Program-made: the position numbers and the translations under genes
The notes under the pieces: model-generated
Databases searched by the model: none
What the model was told of the DNA's origin: nothing
What the model saw: the letters and a program-made list of their open reading frames with translations, nothing else
In this document: positions 54,302 through 64,000 of the stretch, one piece after another
Layout of the letters: every line of letters starts with the position of its first letter
How positions within the stretch are numbered: position 1 is the first letter of the stretch
Assembly: GCF_905171765.1 (NCBI RefSeq)
Contig: NC_053390.1
Span: 517,910,852-517,974,851, forward strand
From: Bufo bufo
Taxonomy: Eukaryota; Chordata; Amphibia; Anura; Bufonidae
Length of the DNA: 64,000 nucleotides
Direction of reading: 5' to 3'

Positions 54302-55924
54302 CAGTCAGGTCCATAAATATTGGGACATCAACACAATTCTAACATTTTTTGCTCTATACACCACCACAATGGATTTGAAATGAAACTAACAAGATGTGCT
54401 GTAACTGCAGACTGTCAGCTTTAATTTAAGGGTATTTACATCCAAATCAGGTGAACGGTGTAAGAATTACAGCAGTTTTCATATGTGCCTCCCACTTGTT
54501 AAGAAACCAAAAGTAATGGGACAGAATAATAATCATAAATCAAAATCTCACTTTTTAATACTTGGTTGCAAATCCTTTGCAGTCAATTACAGCCTGAAGT
54601 CTGGAACGCATAGACATCACCAGACGTTGGGTCTCATCCCTGGTGATGCTCCACCAGGCCTCTACTGCAACTGTCTACAGTTCCTGCTTGTTCTTGGGGC
54701 ATTTTCCCTTCAGTTTTGTCTTCAGCAAGTGAAATTCATACTCAATCGGATTCAGGTCAGGAGATTGACTTGGCCATTGCATAACATTCCACTCCGTTCC
54801 CTTAAAAAACTCTTTGGTTGCTTTTGCAGTATGCTTTGGGTCATTGTCCATCTGCACTGTGAAGCGACGTCCAATGAGTTCTAAAGCATTTGGCTGAATA
54901 CGAGCAGATACTATTGCGCGAAGCACTTCCGAATTCATCCTGCTGCTTTTGTCAGCAGTCACATCATCAATAAATACAAGAGAACCAGTTCCATTGGCAG
55001 CCACACATGCCCACGCCATGACACTACCACCACCATGCTTCACTGATGAAGTGGTATGCTTAGGATCATGAGCAGTTCCTTTCCTTCTCCATACTCTTCT
55101 CTTCCCATCACTCTGGTACAAGTTGATCTCGGTCTCATCTGTCCATAGGATGTTGTTCCAGAACTGTGAAGGCTTTTTTAGATGTCGTTCGGCAAACTCT
55201 AATTTGGCCTTCCTGTTTTTAAAGCTCACCGTTGGTTTACATCTTGTGGTGAACCCTCTTTATTGTTGACTTCGACACACATACACCTACCTCCTGGAGA
55301 GTGTTCTTGATCTGGCCAACTGTTGTGAAGGGTGTTTTCTTCACCAGGGAAAGAATTCTTCGGTCATCCACCACAGTTGTTTTCTGTGGTCTTCCGGGTC
55401 TTTTGGTGTTGCTGAGCTCACCAGTGCTTTCCTTCTTTTTAAGAATGTTCAAAACAGTTGTTTTGGCCACACCTAATATTTTTGCTATCTCTCTGATGGG
55501 TTTGTTTTGTTTTTTCAGCCTAATGATGGCTTGCTTCACTGATAGTGACAGCTCTTTGGATCTCATCTTGAGAGTTGAGAGCAACAGATTCCAAATGCAA
55601 ATAGCACACTTGAAATGAACTCTGGACCTTTTATCTGCTCATTGTAATTGGGATAATGCGGGAATAACACACACCTGGCCATGGAACAGCTGAGAAGCCA
55701 ATTGTCCCATTACTTTTGGTCCCTCAACAAGTGGGAGGCACATATGCAAACTGTTGTAATTCCTACACCGTTCACCTGATTTGGATGTAAATACCCTCAA
55801 ATTAAAGCTGACAGTCTGCAGTTAAAGCACATATTGATTGTTTCATTTCAAATCTATTGTGGTGGTGTATAGAGCCAAAAATGTTTGAATTGTGTTGATG
55901 TCCCAATATTTATGGATCTGACTG
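54302..55924 (-). mobile_element. Tc1-like transposon with long inverted repeats
   Basis: TA at 54300-54301 and 55925-55926 flank the ends cagtcaggtccataaatatt and the complement of cagtcagatccataaatatt. The inverted repeats extend about 220-230 bp inwards, to the ccaaaagtaatgggac/gtcccattacttttgg pair at 54508 and 55702. The total length is 1623 bp. Confidence 0.92.
54556..55566 (-). pseudogene. Tc1 transposase pseudogene
   Basis: N-terminal paired-type helix-turn-helix: SVKQAIIRLKKQNKPIREIA and VAKTTVLNILKKK, then KRPGRPQKTT. The likely start is MRSKELS at 55566. Near 55235-55250 the frame changes and a few residues seen in relatives appear to be missing, so a small deletion is likely. The catalytic domain continues in the second frame: WTDETEINLY, VQMDNDPKHTAKATKEFF and PDLNPIEYEF, with 34 residues between the second D and the E. 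TAG at 54677-54675 interrupts the C-terminus; homologous sequence continues to TAA at 54556 (LQAVIDCKGFATKY). Confidence 0.9.
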
Positions 55925-55926
55925 TA

Positions 55927-56243
55927 TTGTGGTTAGCTTGGTCTTATTTTAAATCTTAGAGTGTGAGCTGCACAGCCTAAGATCCACCCATCAGTAGCAA
56001 TAACATATGAGATATCTCCTTTACTACTGAAGTACCATCCTGATGGGAAAGGGTTAAAGGCTTTGGACATCTTTGAAGGCATTTTTTTATTATTCTTAAT
56101 CCCCAGTGATGGAGGGAGTTGTGGAATTCTTTTTGCCATTTACTGTTACAAGCATGTTATATATATATTTGCCAAACAGAGTGTATGAGTATTTGGCATA
56201 TAATTGACATATAATTTGGCATATAAATTCGAACATGGCCACC
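55927..56243. other. No gene seen
   Basis: AT-rich spacer of about 300 bp with no recognised content. Confidence 0.35.
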
Positions 56244-56821
56244 TAAGGCTACTTTCACACTTGCGGCAGAGAGATCCGGCAAGCAGTTCCGTCGCCGGAA
56301 CTGCCTGCCGGATCAGGCAAAATGTATGCCAACTGACGGCATTAGTAAGACTGATCAGGATCCTGATCAGTCTTAAAAATGCCTGATCAGTCGAAAAAAT
56401 GCATTGAAATGCCGGATCCGTCTTTCCGGTGTCATCCAGCAAAACGGATCCGGCATTTTTTTTTTTCACCCTTTTTTCAGTCTGCGCATGCGCAGACCGG
56501 AAGGACGGATCCGGTATTCTGAATGCCGGATCCGGCACTAATATGCCGGATCACTGTTGTCACTGTGATTTCGTAGTAAAGAGATCACAGAGAGGCACGG
56601 AGCATTATCAGTCATGTTAATGCTCCGTGCCTCTGCAGTCTGCATCGGGTCTTGGCACTCTTTCACGGAGCGGATGCCACGCACGGCATCCGCTCGTGTG
56701 AAACAGCCCTTACTCTCCATTCAGAATGCATGGGGATAAAACTGATCAGTTCTTTTCCGGTATAGAGCCCCTGTGACGGAACTCTATGCCAGAAAAGAAA
56801 AGCGCAAGTGTGAATGTACCC
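56244..56821. mobile_element. MITE, family B, with a nested MITE
   Basis: Left end aaggctactttcacacttgc, right end gcgcaagtgtgaatgtaccct. The segment 56560-56710 contains its own palindromes (gaggcacggagcatta/taatgctccgtgcctc; gcggatgccacgcacggcatccgc) and ends gtgtgaaacagccctta, so it is probably a second MITE inside the first. Confidence 0.7.
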
Positions 56822-56822
56822 T

Positions 56823-57160
56823 AAGGGTACTTTCACACTTGCGCTGTTTGATTCCGGCAGTCTGAAAAATGTCTGATCAGGCAGAAAAATGCATTGCAAT
56901 ACCGGATCCGTTTTTCCGGTGTCATCAGGCAAAACGGATCAGGTATTTATTTTTTTCTCATTTTTAGGTCTGCACATGCGCAGACCGGAAGGACGGATCT
57001 GGCACTAATACATTCCTATGGCAAAAAATGCCGGATCCGGCATTCAGGCAAGTCTTCAGTTTTTTTTCGCCGGAAATAAAACCGTAGCATGCTACGGTTT
57101 TCTCTTTTGCCTGATCAGTCAAAATGGCTGAACTGAAGACATCCTGAACGGATTCCTCTC
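56823..57160. mobile_element. MITE, family B, right-truncated
   Basis: It begins agggtactttcacacttgcg back-to-back with the previous copy, sharing ccctaaggg. It has an internal aaaccgtagcatgctacggttt palindrome. The right end is lost where family D sequence starts. Confidence 0.65.
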
Positions 57161-57164
57161 CATT

Positions 57165-57892
57165 CAGAGACCCATTCATTTCTATGGGGCTGTGCACAAG
57201 AGCGGTGATTTTCACGCATCACTTGTGCGTTGCGTGAAAATCGCAGCATGTTCTATATTCTGCGTTTTTCACGCAACGCAGGCCCCATAGAAAATAATAG
57301 CATTCTGAATACAGAATGCTAAGTAAAATAGGGCTGGAGGGGTTAAAAAAAAAAATTTAAAAAAATTTAACTCACCTTAATCCACTTGTTCGCGCAGCCG
57401 GCATCTCTTCTATCTTTAACTGTGACCAATAGGACCTTTGATGATGTCACTACGCTCATCACATGATCCATCACCATGGTGATGGATCATGTGATGGACC
57501 ATGTGATGAACGCAGTGACATCATCAAAGGTCCTATTGCTCACAGCACAGATGAAGACAGAAGAGATGCCGGGCTGCGCGAACAAGTGGATTAAGGTGAG
57601 TTAAAAAAAATTAATATTTTTTTTAACCCCTCCAGCGCTATTTTACTTAGCATTCTGTATTCAGAATGCTATTATTTTCCCTTATAACCATGTTATAAGG
57701 GAAAATAATACAATCTACAGAACACCGATCCCAAGCCCGAACTTCTGTGAAGAAGTTCGGGTACCAAACATGCGCGATTTTTCTCACGAGAGTGCAAAAC
57801 ACATTACAATGTTTTGCACTCGCGCGGAAAAATCGCGCATGTTCCCGCAACGCACCCGCACCTTTTCCCGCAACGCCTGTGTGAAACCAGCC
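57165..57892. mobile_element. MITE, family D (left-truncated)
   Basis: Shares the ttttcacgcaacgcaggccc region, the hairpin around 57480 (catggtgatggatcatgtga) and the right end acgcctgtgtgaaaccagcc with 32711-39818. It gives the uninterrupted version of the retrotransposon's insertion site. Confidence 0.7.
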
Positions 57893-58670
57893 TAAGGCTT
57901 TTTGTCTCAGTGATGTAAGCCCCGAGGGAATTTATGACCAGTAAAGCTTTGTCACTGTTTTTGCTTTCACTGGATTTGAGTGGGAAGGTCACTCCCATTC
58001 TTTATCCTGGGTATTGTCTACCTGAACAGGAATCCAGGCGTATCTCAGAGATTTGTTAAAAAGCAAACTATCAGTGAGCAGGAGAGATCTGTGTGTTGGT
58101 CCTGAGAAGAAATACCATCTTCCTTTTTCTTTTCCTTCTCCTGGCTCGGCGATGAGAGCTGCACAACAATGTCAGCTGAGGTTCTGGAACTCATTTTTTT
58201 ACAATGGGCCCATCCACAGGAAAACAGTCGGCATTGAGCCTTGCTGCTGACAGAAAGGGTATTATTGTTGTCCTGAATAAGTACGCTGGCCACATTAATC
58301 CTTCTACATCATATGAGAAAATCAAAATCAACAAAAATTGGCATGCTACACTAGCGTGCACAATATTATCAGCAAGAGCAAGTACAGGAAAAACTTCCAT
58401 CTGGCTGCACTTTGTTGTGCAAGCGATATCTTGAGGAACCAGAAACCAGTTGTGGTAAAGAAAAAGCGTGCCAGGACTGTCAAGATTGCATAAAAATGGC
58501 AGCACACTGTTTAATAAAATAACTAAACTTCTATGTGATCATAAAATCATCACTGTGCAAACTGGCTGAGAAGCACTGAATTGTTTTCCACCTGGAAACC
58601 CTCAGTCCTGTCCACTCTATGGAAATGACCAAAACAGCCAAGCTCTTCCAGTGCCACCATTGCCAGGCTA
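57893..58670. other. Low-repeat stretch, possible conserved non-coding DNA
   Basis: 58010-58520 has no inverted ends or internal repeats. It includes a SOX-like acaatg site in gcacaacaatgtcagctgag (58160). No coding frame with a domain. Regulatory role is inference. Confidence 0.3.
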
Positions 58671-59123
58671 TGGCAACTTTCACACTCGCGTTTTGTGCGG
58701 ATTCGTCATGGATCTGCACAAACGCTTCCGTTCAGATAATACAACCGCATGCATCCATTCCGAACAGATCCGTTTGTATTATCTGTAACATACCTAAAAC
58801 GGATCCGTCTTGAACACCATTGAAAGTCAATGGGGGACGGATCTGTTTTCTATTGTGCCATATTGTGTCAGTGAAAACGGATCCATCCCCATTGACTTAC
58901 ATTGTGTGTCAGGATGGATCAGTTTGCCTCCGCCTCGCAAGCAGCGTTTTGTTGTCCGCCTCCAGAGCGGAATGGAGACGGAGTGGAGGCAAACTGATGC
59001 ATTCTGAGCGGATCCTTATCCATTCAGAATGTAATAGGGCAAAACTGATCCGTTTTGAACCACTTGTGAGAGCCCTGAACGGATTTCACAAACGGAAACT
59101 AAAACGTCAGTGTGAAAGTAGCC
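58671..59123. mobile_element. MITE, family B
   Basis: Left end tggcaactttcacactcgcg, right end gtcagtgtgaaagtagccta. The interior is closely similar to the copy at 31371-31878 (ttttctattgtgccatattg; ccattgacttacattgtgtg). Confidence 0.75.
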
Positions 59124-59967
59124 TATGTTGAAATAATTCCTACTGATAAATAGTTAATTAATTCTTGGAAGGATAACAAAGGAACCGTACAACACAGAAG
59201 TGAGAACCAGAATCATTGTCTTCTTCATGTTTTTTTGGGGAGCCTGAGGCCTCCTGCACACTTCTTTACAACTGGGTCTGTCAATATGTATGTGCCCATA
59301 CAGAACCTCTGTGTAAGTGTGCATCAATTTACTGATTTCAGAGATCCCAGCTGATAGACCCATTAACAATGAAACCATTTGACACATTACTAAGACAAGT
59401 TTTAGGTCTGCATTACATTGGCCATTGCTTGGGCAGTGCGAGCGCCAATGGATAATAACACATCCATCAGTGCTTATTTGCACAGACCGATGCAAATTGA
59501 GTGTGGGAGGAATGACTGGCCATAGACCCTAGAGGGAATTTTCCTGGTGAGCCTACTGGTGGGCCACTCAAGCCCTCCTCACGGCCACCGGCTGGGTACA
59601 TAGTGATCCAATTCTCTCAGTGTTAATTAATGCTAGGAGCATCAGGCACTTATGCACCTGGCCGGTGGCCACAGGTGCGCTCCTCAGTTCAACTGTATTG
59701 TTGTCCTTAGGACAGTGATACTGTTGAATACTGCGGCGGTGGTGGCAGTATTTTGTGCTGCACTTTGGTATTTAGTTATGCTGGGGTGGTATTATATGCT
59801 GCACTATAGTATTGAAGGCATTGCCTACTTATGTTGGCCCTGCCATCTCTCAATTTGGACCCTCCTACAAAAAGGGGCCGCTTTAAGTTCCCATCCCGTC
59901 TCTGCTTAGTTCTATTGATTATTTGCAGCACATTGCTGATGTGCTGTCAATAACTGGACACCTTTAG
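59124..59967. other. No gene seen
   Basis: Unclassified. Includes a segment near 59240-59290 (gaggcctcctgcacactt) resembling a degraded MITE end. Confidence 0.3.
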
Positions 59968-60381
59968 GCCCCTTTCACACGAGCGAGTATTCCGCTCGGG
60001 TGCAATGCGTGATGCGAACGCATTGCGCCCGCACGGAATCTGAACCCATTCATTTCAATGGGGCTGCGTACATGTGCGTTGGTTTGCACGCATCACTTGT
60101 GCGTTGCGTGAAAATCGCATGTTCTATATTCTGCGATTTTCACGCAACGCTGGCCCATAGAAGTGAATGGTGCAATGCGTTTTTCACGGATGGTTGCTAA
60201 GAGATGTTGTTTGTATAAATTCCGTTTTTCATCACGTGCACCCACGTGATAAAAACTGAACAACTGAACGTGATCGCAGACAAAACTGAATTACTTTGTT
60301 CGCAAAATTGCGCATTTTTCACTGAAAGCATTTGCAACGCATCCGGACCTAATCCGCACACGCTCATCTGCAAGGGGCCTT
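59968..60381. mobile_element. MITE, family D relative
   Basis: Left end ggcccctttcacacgagcga, right end cgctcatctgcaaggggcct. The interior has gcgttgcgtgaaaatcgcat facing gcgattttcacgcaacgc. Confidence 0.7.
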
Positions 60382-61330
60382 AAGCATTTGATCGTCTGCT
60401 CGACATGGGCCAATTATTGGGAACACGCATTCCTATGAACGTTAGTTCCTGATAATTGGACCTAAAATGGTGCAGTCTAATAGAGTTTAAGGTGAAATTA
60501 AAGAAGATCCAACATCAGACATATAGATATTTAGGGGTTTGTACTGAATTTGCCACATTGTTCCTTCAACTTTTACAGAACAGTGCATTATCAATAGCTA
60601 TAGCCAGATGTCCATCTTCGTGTGCAGTTTACTGTGTATTATTCATAAAGAACTTGTCCCACTGGATACTTCTAGAAGATCCTTCTTCCTTTTAAGTGAA
60701 AATAATCATTAATAATGCATGCAGAAATAAAAGGTAGTTATGTATTAACCACGAAGGTTTAGTCAGAGGTTAGCGAATGGACACTTAAGACCTGAATGGT
60801 AAAGACCAGTAAAGCTTTTGAGATGTTGACATTTCTATAATGTTGACAGGTCCAGCTAGGCATTGAGGTGTATACAATGTCCTTGTGACGTCATACAATT
60901 TCCTTGCAGCTGGAAAGGAACTGGAAATGCTATAATAAGTAACAAAAGCCGAAAATAACCTTTCAGTGTGTTCATGTCAAACTGCATTCTTAGAACAATG
61001 CAGATACCACGGATGTGCGTTCTTCTGCACTGCAGGCACAAAGAACCGTTTACTGGTTGTGACACTGTAACTAGACTTGAAATATCCGTATTTCTTCTAG
61101 TGTTCCGGCCATAGAAGAATGTGGTTAGACTTCCCAACTTTAAAAATATAACCTTTACTACCAAAGTCTTGATGGATTTTCTAGTTAATGAAATAACGAA
61201 TTCCCCTTGTAGGACTGCTTTGTATTATGAATATATCGAATGATCTAAATGCCATCATTAGTAGAAATACGGTAGTTATAAATGGGAAAATATTGTTGAC
61301 ATTGGACTATTTTCTATTTTTCTCTGGAAT
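60382..61330. other. No gene seen; one CRE-like palindrome
   Basis: Low-repeat sequence. A perfect TGACGTCA lies at 60886-60893. No coding evidence. It may be unique non-coding DNA. Confidence 0.3.
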
Positions 61331-61596
61331 TAGGCCTCATGCACACGGCCATTGTTTTGGTCCGCATCCGAGCTGCAGTTTTGGCGGCTCGGATGTGGAC
61401 CCATTCACTTCAATAGGGCCGCAGAAGATGAGGACAGCATTCTGTGTGCTGTCCGCATCCGCGATTTGCGGACAAAAATAGGCAGTTATATGTAAAGGCT
61501 GTCCGTGCCGTTCCGCAAATTGCAGGACGCGCACGGACGCCATCCATGCTTTGCGGATCCGCGATTTGCATACCACGGTCGTGTGCATGCAGCCTT
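61331..61596. mobile_element. MITE, family A
   Basis: Left end taggcctcatgcacacggcc, right end cggtcgtgtgcatgcagcctt. Non-coding. Confidence 0.75.
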
Positions 61597-62130
61597 AATG
61601 TGTGAAAAATACTATGTAGATGCTTTATTCGGCTTGAAAATTGCCATGATATATTTGGCCAATGTGTCGGTTATCCTCCGAAGTACATTGCCTTCCTGAA
61701 CATGAACCAGGGGTGGCTCAATGATTTGATGAGATGCAAACTGCTAGAGAGCAGGGGAGATCTTTGTTTAGGCCTGAAAATAATCATTGTGTAAAATGAA
61801 GACATTTGAACTATACCTCTCAAATTTTGGAAAAAACAAAGAGGGACAACATATGCAATTTTTTCACATCTCTAACCCTGTCTAATGCCTATCTTTACAC
61901 CCCCAATCCTGCCCAGTCAACTTTGTGCTCCCATAGGAGTTAATGGAGCTGAGGCGCACATTTCCGAGAGGCAGCTTCATCCATTTCAGGGAGGCTCCAC
62001 TGGGTACAGGGCCCCCGTTCTCATGATCGGCGGGGGTCTGGAGCTTTTTAAACAGATGGTTAAGGCTCATGCAGAGGCTTTACATGCTCAGCAACAGGCC
62101 AATGCTCAGCAGCAAGATTAGCCGTCTTCT
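61597..62130. other. No gene seen
   Basis: Unclassified. Part of 61800-62050 resembles the ccaatcctgcccag/gttaatgg repeat background. Confidence 0.3.
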
Positions 62131-62903
62131 TAGGGTGCCTGTACATGATGCAGATTATGTGTGGTTTTTCTGTGTGGATTTTTATGTGGAAAAAACACAG
62201 TGTTATACTGTACCAGCAAAGCATATGAGACATATCTCGTACACTTGGAATTTTCTTCGATTTGGAAATTGACCTGTTGTGTACATTTTGACATCTACAG
62301 CATGTCACTGTTGTTGCATTTTTCTTGTTCGGATTTCACCCTTCTGAATGGAAGAGTGAGAGCTACGGAAAATCTGCATCAAATCTGCACCAAAAAAGCA
62401 ATAAATAGTGTCGATATATGTGCGTTTTTTTGTGCAGAATTCATGCGGGTTTTCTGCATATACATCTGCACCATACGCAGCCATTCTAAGGTGCCGTTCA
62501 CACAGAGTTTTTTGGTGCTGATTTTGGTGCATTTCTGCCTCAAAATCAGCTCCGAAAAACTCCACAAAACAGCCTCCCATTCATTTCAATGGCAAAAAAC
62601 AAGCAGCATGCACCATCTTGGTGTGTAATCTGTGCTGAATCTCTCATTGAAATGAATGAGAAGCATTAAGAAACAGCTCTGGTTTTCGTGCGTTTTCTGC
62701 TCATTTTTTAGAAAGGATCCGTGCCAAAAACCACATGTTGAAAGTGTAGTTTTGTATTGAAGTAAATACTCATTGGCAAAAAAAAATAAAAAATGCGTGA
62801 GAAAAACACACAAAAAACGCATGAAAAAAAAAAATATCACATGTGGTTTCCGTGCTGAATTTTGTAGGCGGATTTTCAAAATCCGTCGTGTGAGCATACC
62901 CTA
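62131..62903. mobile_element. Large MITE-like repeat, family F
   Basis: The start cttagggtgcctgtacatga and end cgtgtgagcataccctaa are weakly inverted. A second family-like start (aaggtgccgttcacacagag) at 62490 suggests two overlapping or nested copies. The interior is rich in tttctgcgtg/aaaacgcac-type blocks. Confidence 0.45.
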
Positions 62904-63016
62904 ACAGAGCAAATGGCTGCACTCAGAGGAGCAGTATGGTGCAGAGAGTTGTCTGTAGCTGAGCAAAGCTCTGGTGGAGAGCGAGAGTGGAAAACAGTGC
63001 AATGAGGGGCATTTAT

Positions 63017-63541
63017 TAAAGGGGTTATCCAGCATAAGACCTCAAGGAGTGGGTGACCTGCGGTGGTTATCATGATTACCTTGCCCCCGACGCTGGGTTC
63101 TGTCTCTATCAGTCCCCGACAGGATGCCGATATCAGCACGCAAGAGCCGGCTGGGGAGCGACAAAGACTGAACCCAGCAGCAGGGACCAGGTAAGTAAGA
63201 ACACCACCATGAGTACAATAAATGGTGAGAACAATAAAGGAATTCAAGAGGGGCCTGGATGTATTTCTGGAGTGTAATAATATTACAGGCTATAGCTACT
63301 AGAGAGGGGTCGTTGATCCAGGGAGTTATTCTGATTGCCTGATTGGAGTCGGGAAGGAATTGTTTTTCCAATTGGCTTCTACCTCACAGTTTTTTTTTTT
63401 GCCTTCCTCTGGATCAACTTGCAGGAGGACAGGCCGAATTGGATGGACAGATGTCTTTTTTCGGCCTTATGTACTATGTTACTAGGTTACCATGGGTTAG
63501 ACACTCTGTGAGAACAGATATAATGTTGTATAACCCCTTTA
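63017..63541. mobile_element. MITE with TTAAAGGGGTTATCC ends containing a nested repeat
   Basis: Left aaaggggttatccagcataa, right gttgtataacccctttaa. The centre (63220-63485) is a different repeat, listed separately. Confidence 0.6.
63220..63485 (+). mobile_element. Retroelement-like 3' fragment inside the MITE
   Basis: The text from attcaagaggggcctggatg through ctttttttcggccttatgtac ends with a short tandem-like tail (tatgttactaggttac). A tail of this kind suggests the 3' end of a non-LTR element or SINE, but I cannot name the family. Confidence 0.35.
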
Positions 63542-64000
63542 ACACTTTTATGCTGCTATTGTGGTGTTAAAAACTCACAAATTATGTCACACATCATATT
63601 TTTGAGAGAGGTGGAGCCTATCATGGACTGGATTTACTATAACTTACGCCAGAAACTGGTATAAGTTATAGCTCAAGTCTCTACCAGCCTCTAGCTGGAG
63701 TACTGTAGATGTGCGTTTCTGGTGCACAGAGGGCCAAATATGTGCCAAATTTATTAAGAGGCATTTGCGTACTGCAGAGAATAATTGCCTTTAGATCAAT
63801 GGACTGAAGTACTGGCTCCATACTTGACTGGTGAGATGCACAAACCCTATTGTGATCTCACCTTGCAGAACTCTAAGGGTACAGCCACACTCAGGTTTCT
63901 TGATGCAGTTTTGGAAGCTATAATCAGTAGTGGATGATAAAAGTAGAGAAAGTATGCATGACAGATACCACTTTCCCTCTTTTTTTGAATTCACTCCTGG
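63542..64000. other. No gene seen
   Basis: Unclassified. An inverted pair at 63640-63675 (cgccagaaactggtataagt) hints at a MITE fragment. A MITE-like end (aagggtacagccacactcag) begins near 63876 and may continue outside the window. Confidence 0.35.

Noticed and set aside
60886..60893. TGACGTCA as a promoter CRE site
   Set aside because: A single 8-bp match with no nearby gene or start site is not enough to call a regulatory element.

Overview
The window looks like repeat-saturated intergenic DNA from a vertebrate, most likely an anuran amphibian. The reasons are the mix of L2-like and Tx1/L1-like LINEs, a Penelope-like element, a tyrosine-recombinase retrotransposon, Tc1 and hAT elements, and very many palindromic MITEs of a kind I associate with frog genomes. 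The species call is inference. I see no convincing host protein-coding exon, tRNA, rRNA or CRISPR array.

Layout. 1-6.6 kb: MITEs, a Tc1 element with a nearly complete transposase pseudogene on the minus strand (2449-3913), and an L2-type LINE (about 4100-6252). 6.6-15.3 kb: a ~680 bp near-perfect hairpin, a 3.3 kb TTAA-flanked foldback element built of modules in alternating orientation, nested palindromes, and a small hAT copy with an 8-bp target duplication. 15.6-26.9 kb: MITEs separated by low-repeat stretches, two of which resemble conserved non-coding DNA. 27.6-40 kb: a Tx1/L1 fragment, then a decayed minus-strand hAT transposase. The hAT upstream region is split by a MITE, and that MITE is split by a young Ngaro-like retrotransposon (33482-39653). 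41-50.5 kb: duplicated Tc1 helix-turn-helix fragments, a possible hammerhead-ribozyme relic, a second Tx1/L1 fragment and more MITEs. 51-56 kb: a Penelope-like element with reverse transcriptase and GIY-YIG endonuclease, and a second Tc1 element with long terminal inverted repeats. 56-64 kb: MITEs, often adjacent or nested.

The Ngaro-like element is the centrepiece. It has the split direct repeats A1 - body - B1 A2 B2, each repeat pair differing at one visible position, and an intact tyrosine recombinase with a full catalytic set. Its modules lie in different frames. A SAP-like N-terminal gag segment is followed by a frame change at a C7 run. The zinc-binding end of gag is separated from RT/RNase H by a single in-frame UGA in the leaky UGA-CUA-G context. 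The recombinase has no nearby ATG, but it would be joined in frame to the SAP segment by a predicted splice from a donor at 35976 to an acceptor at 38253. A 26-bp, 35-copy minisatellite fills its leader, flanked by candidate splice sites.
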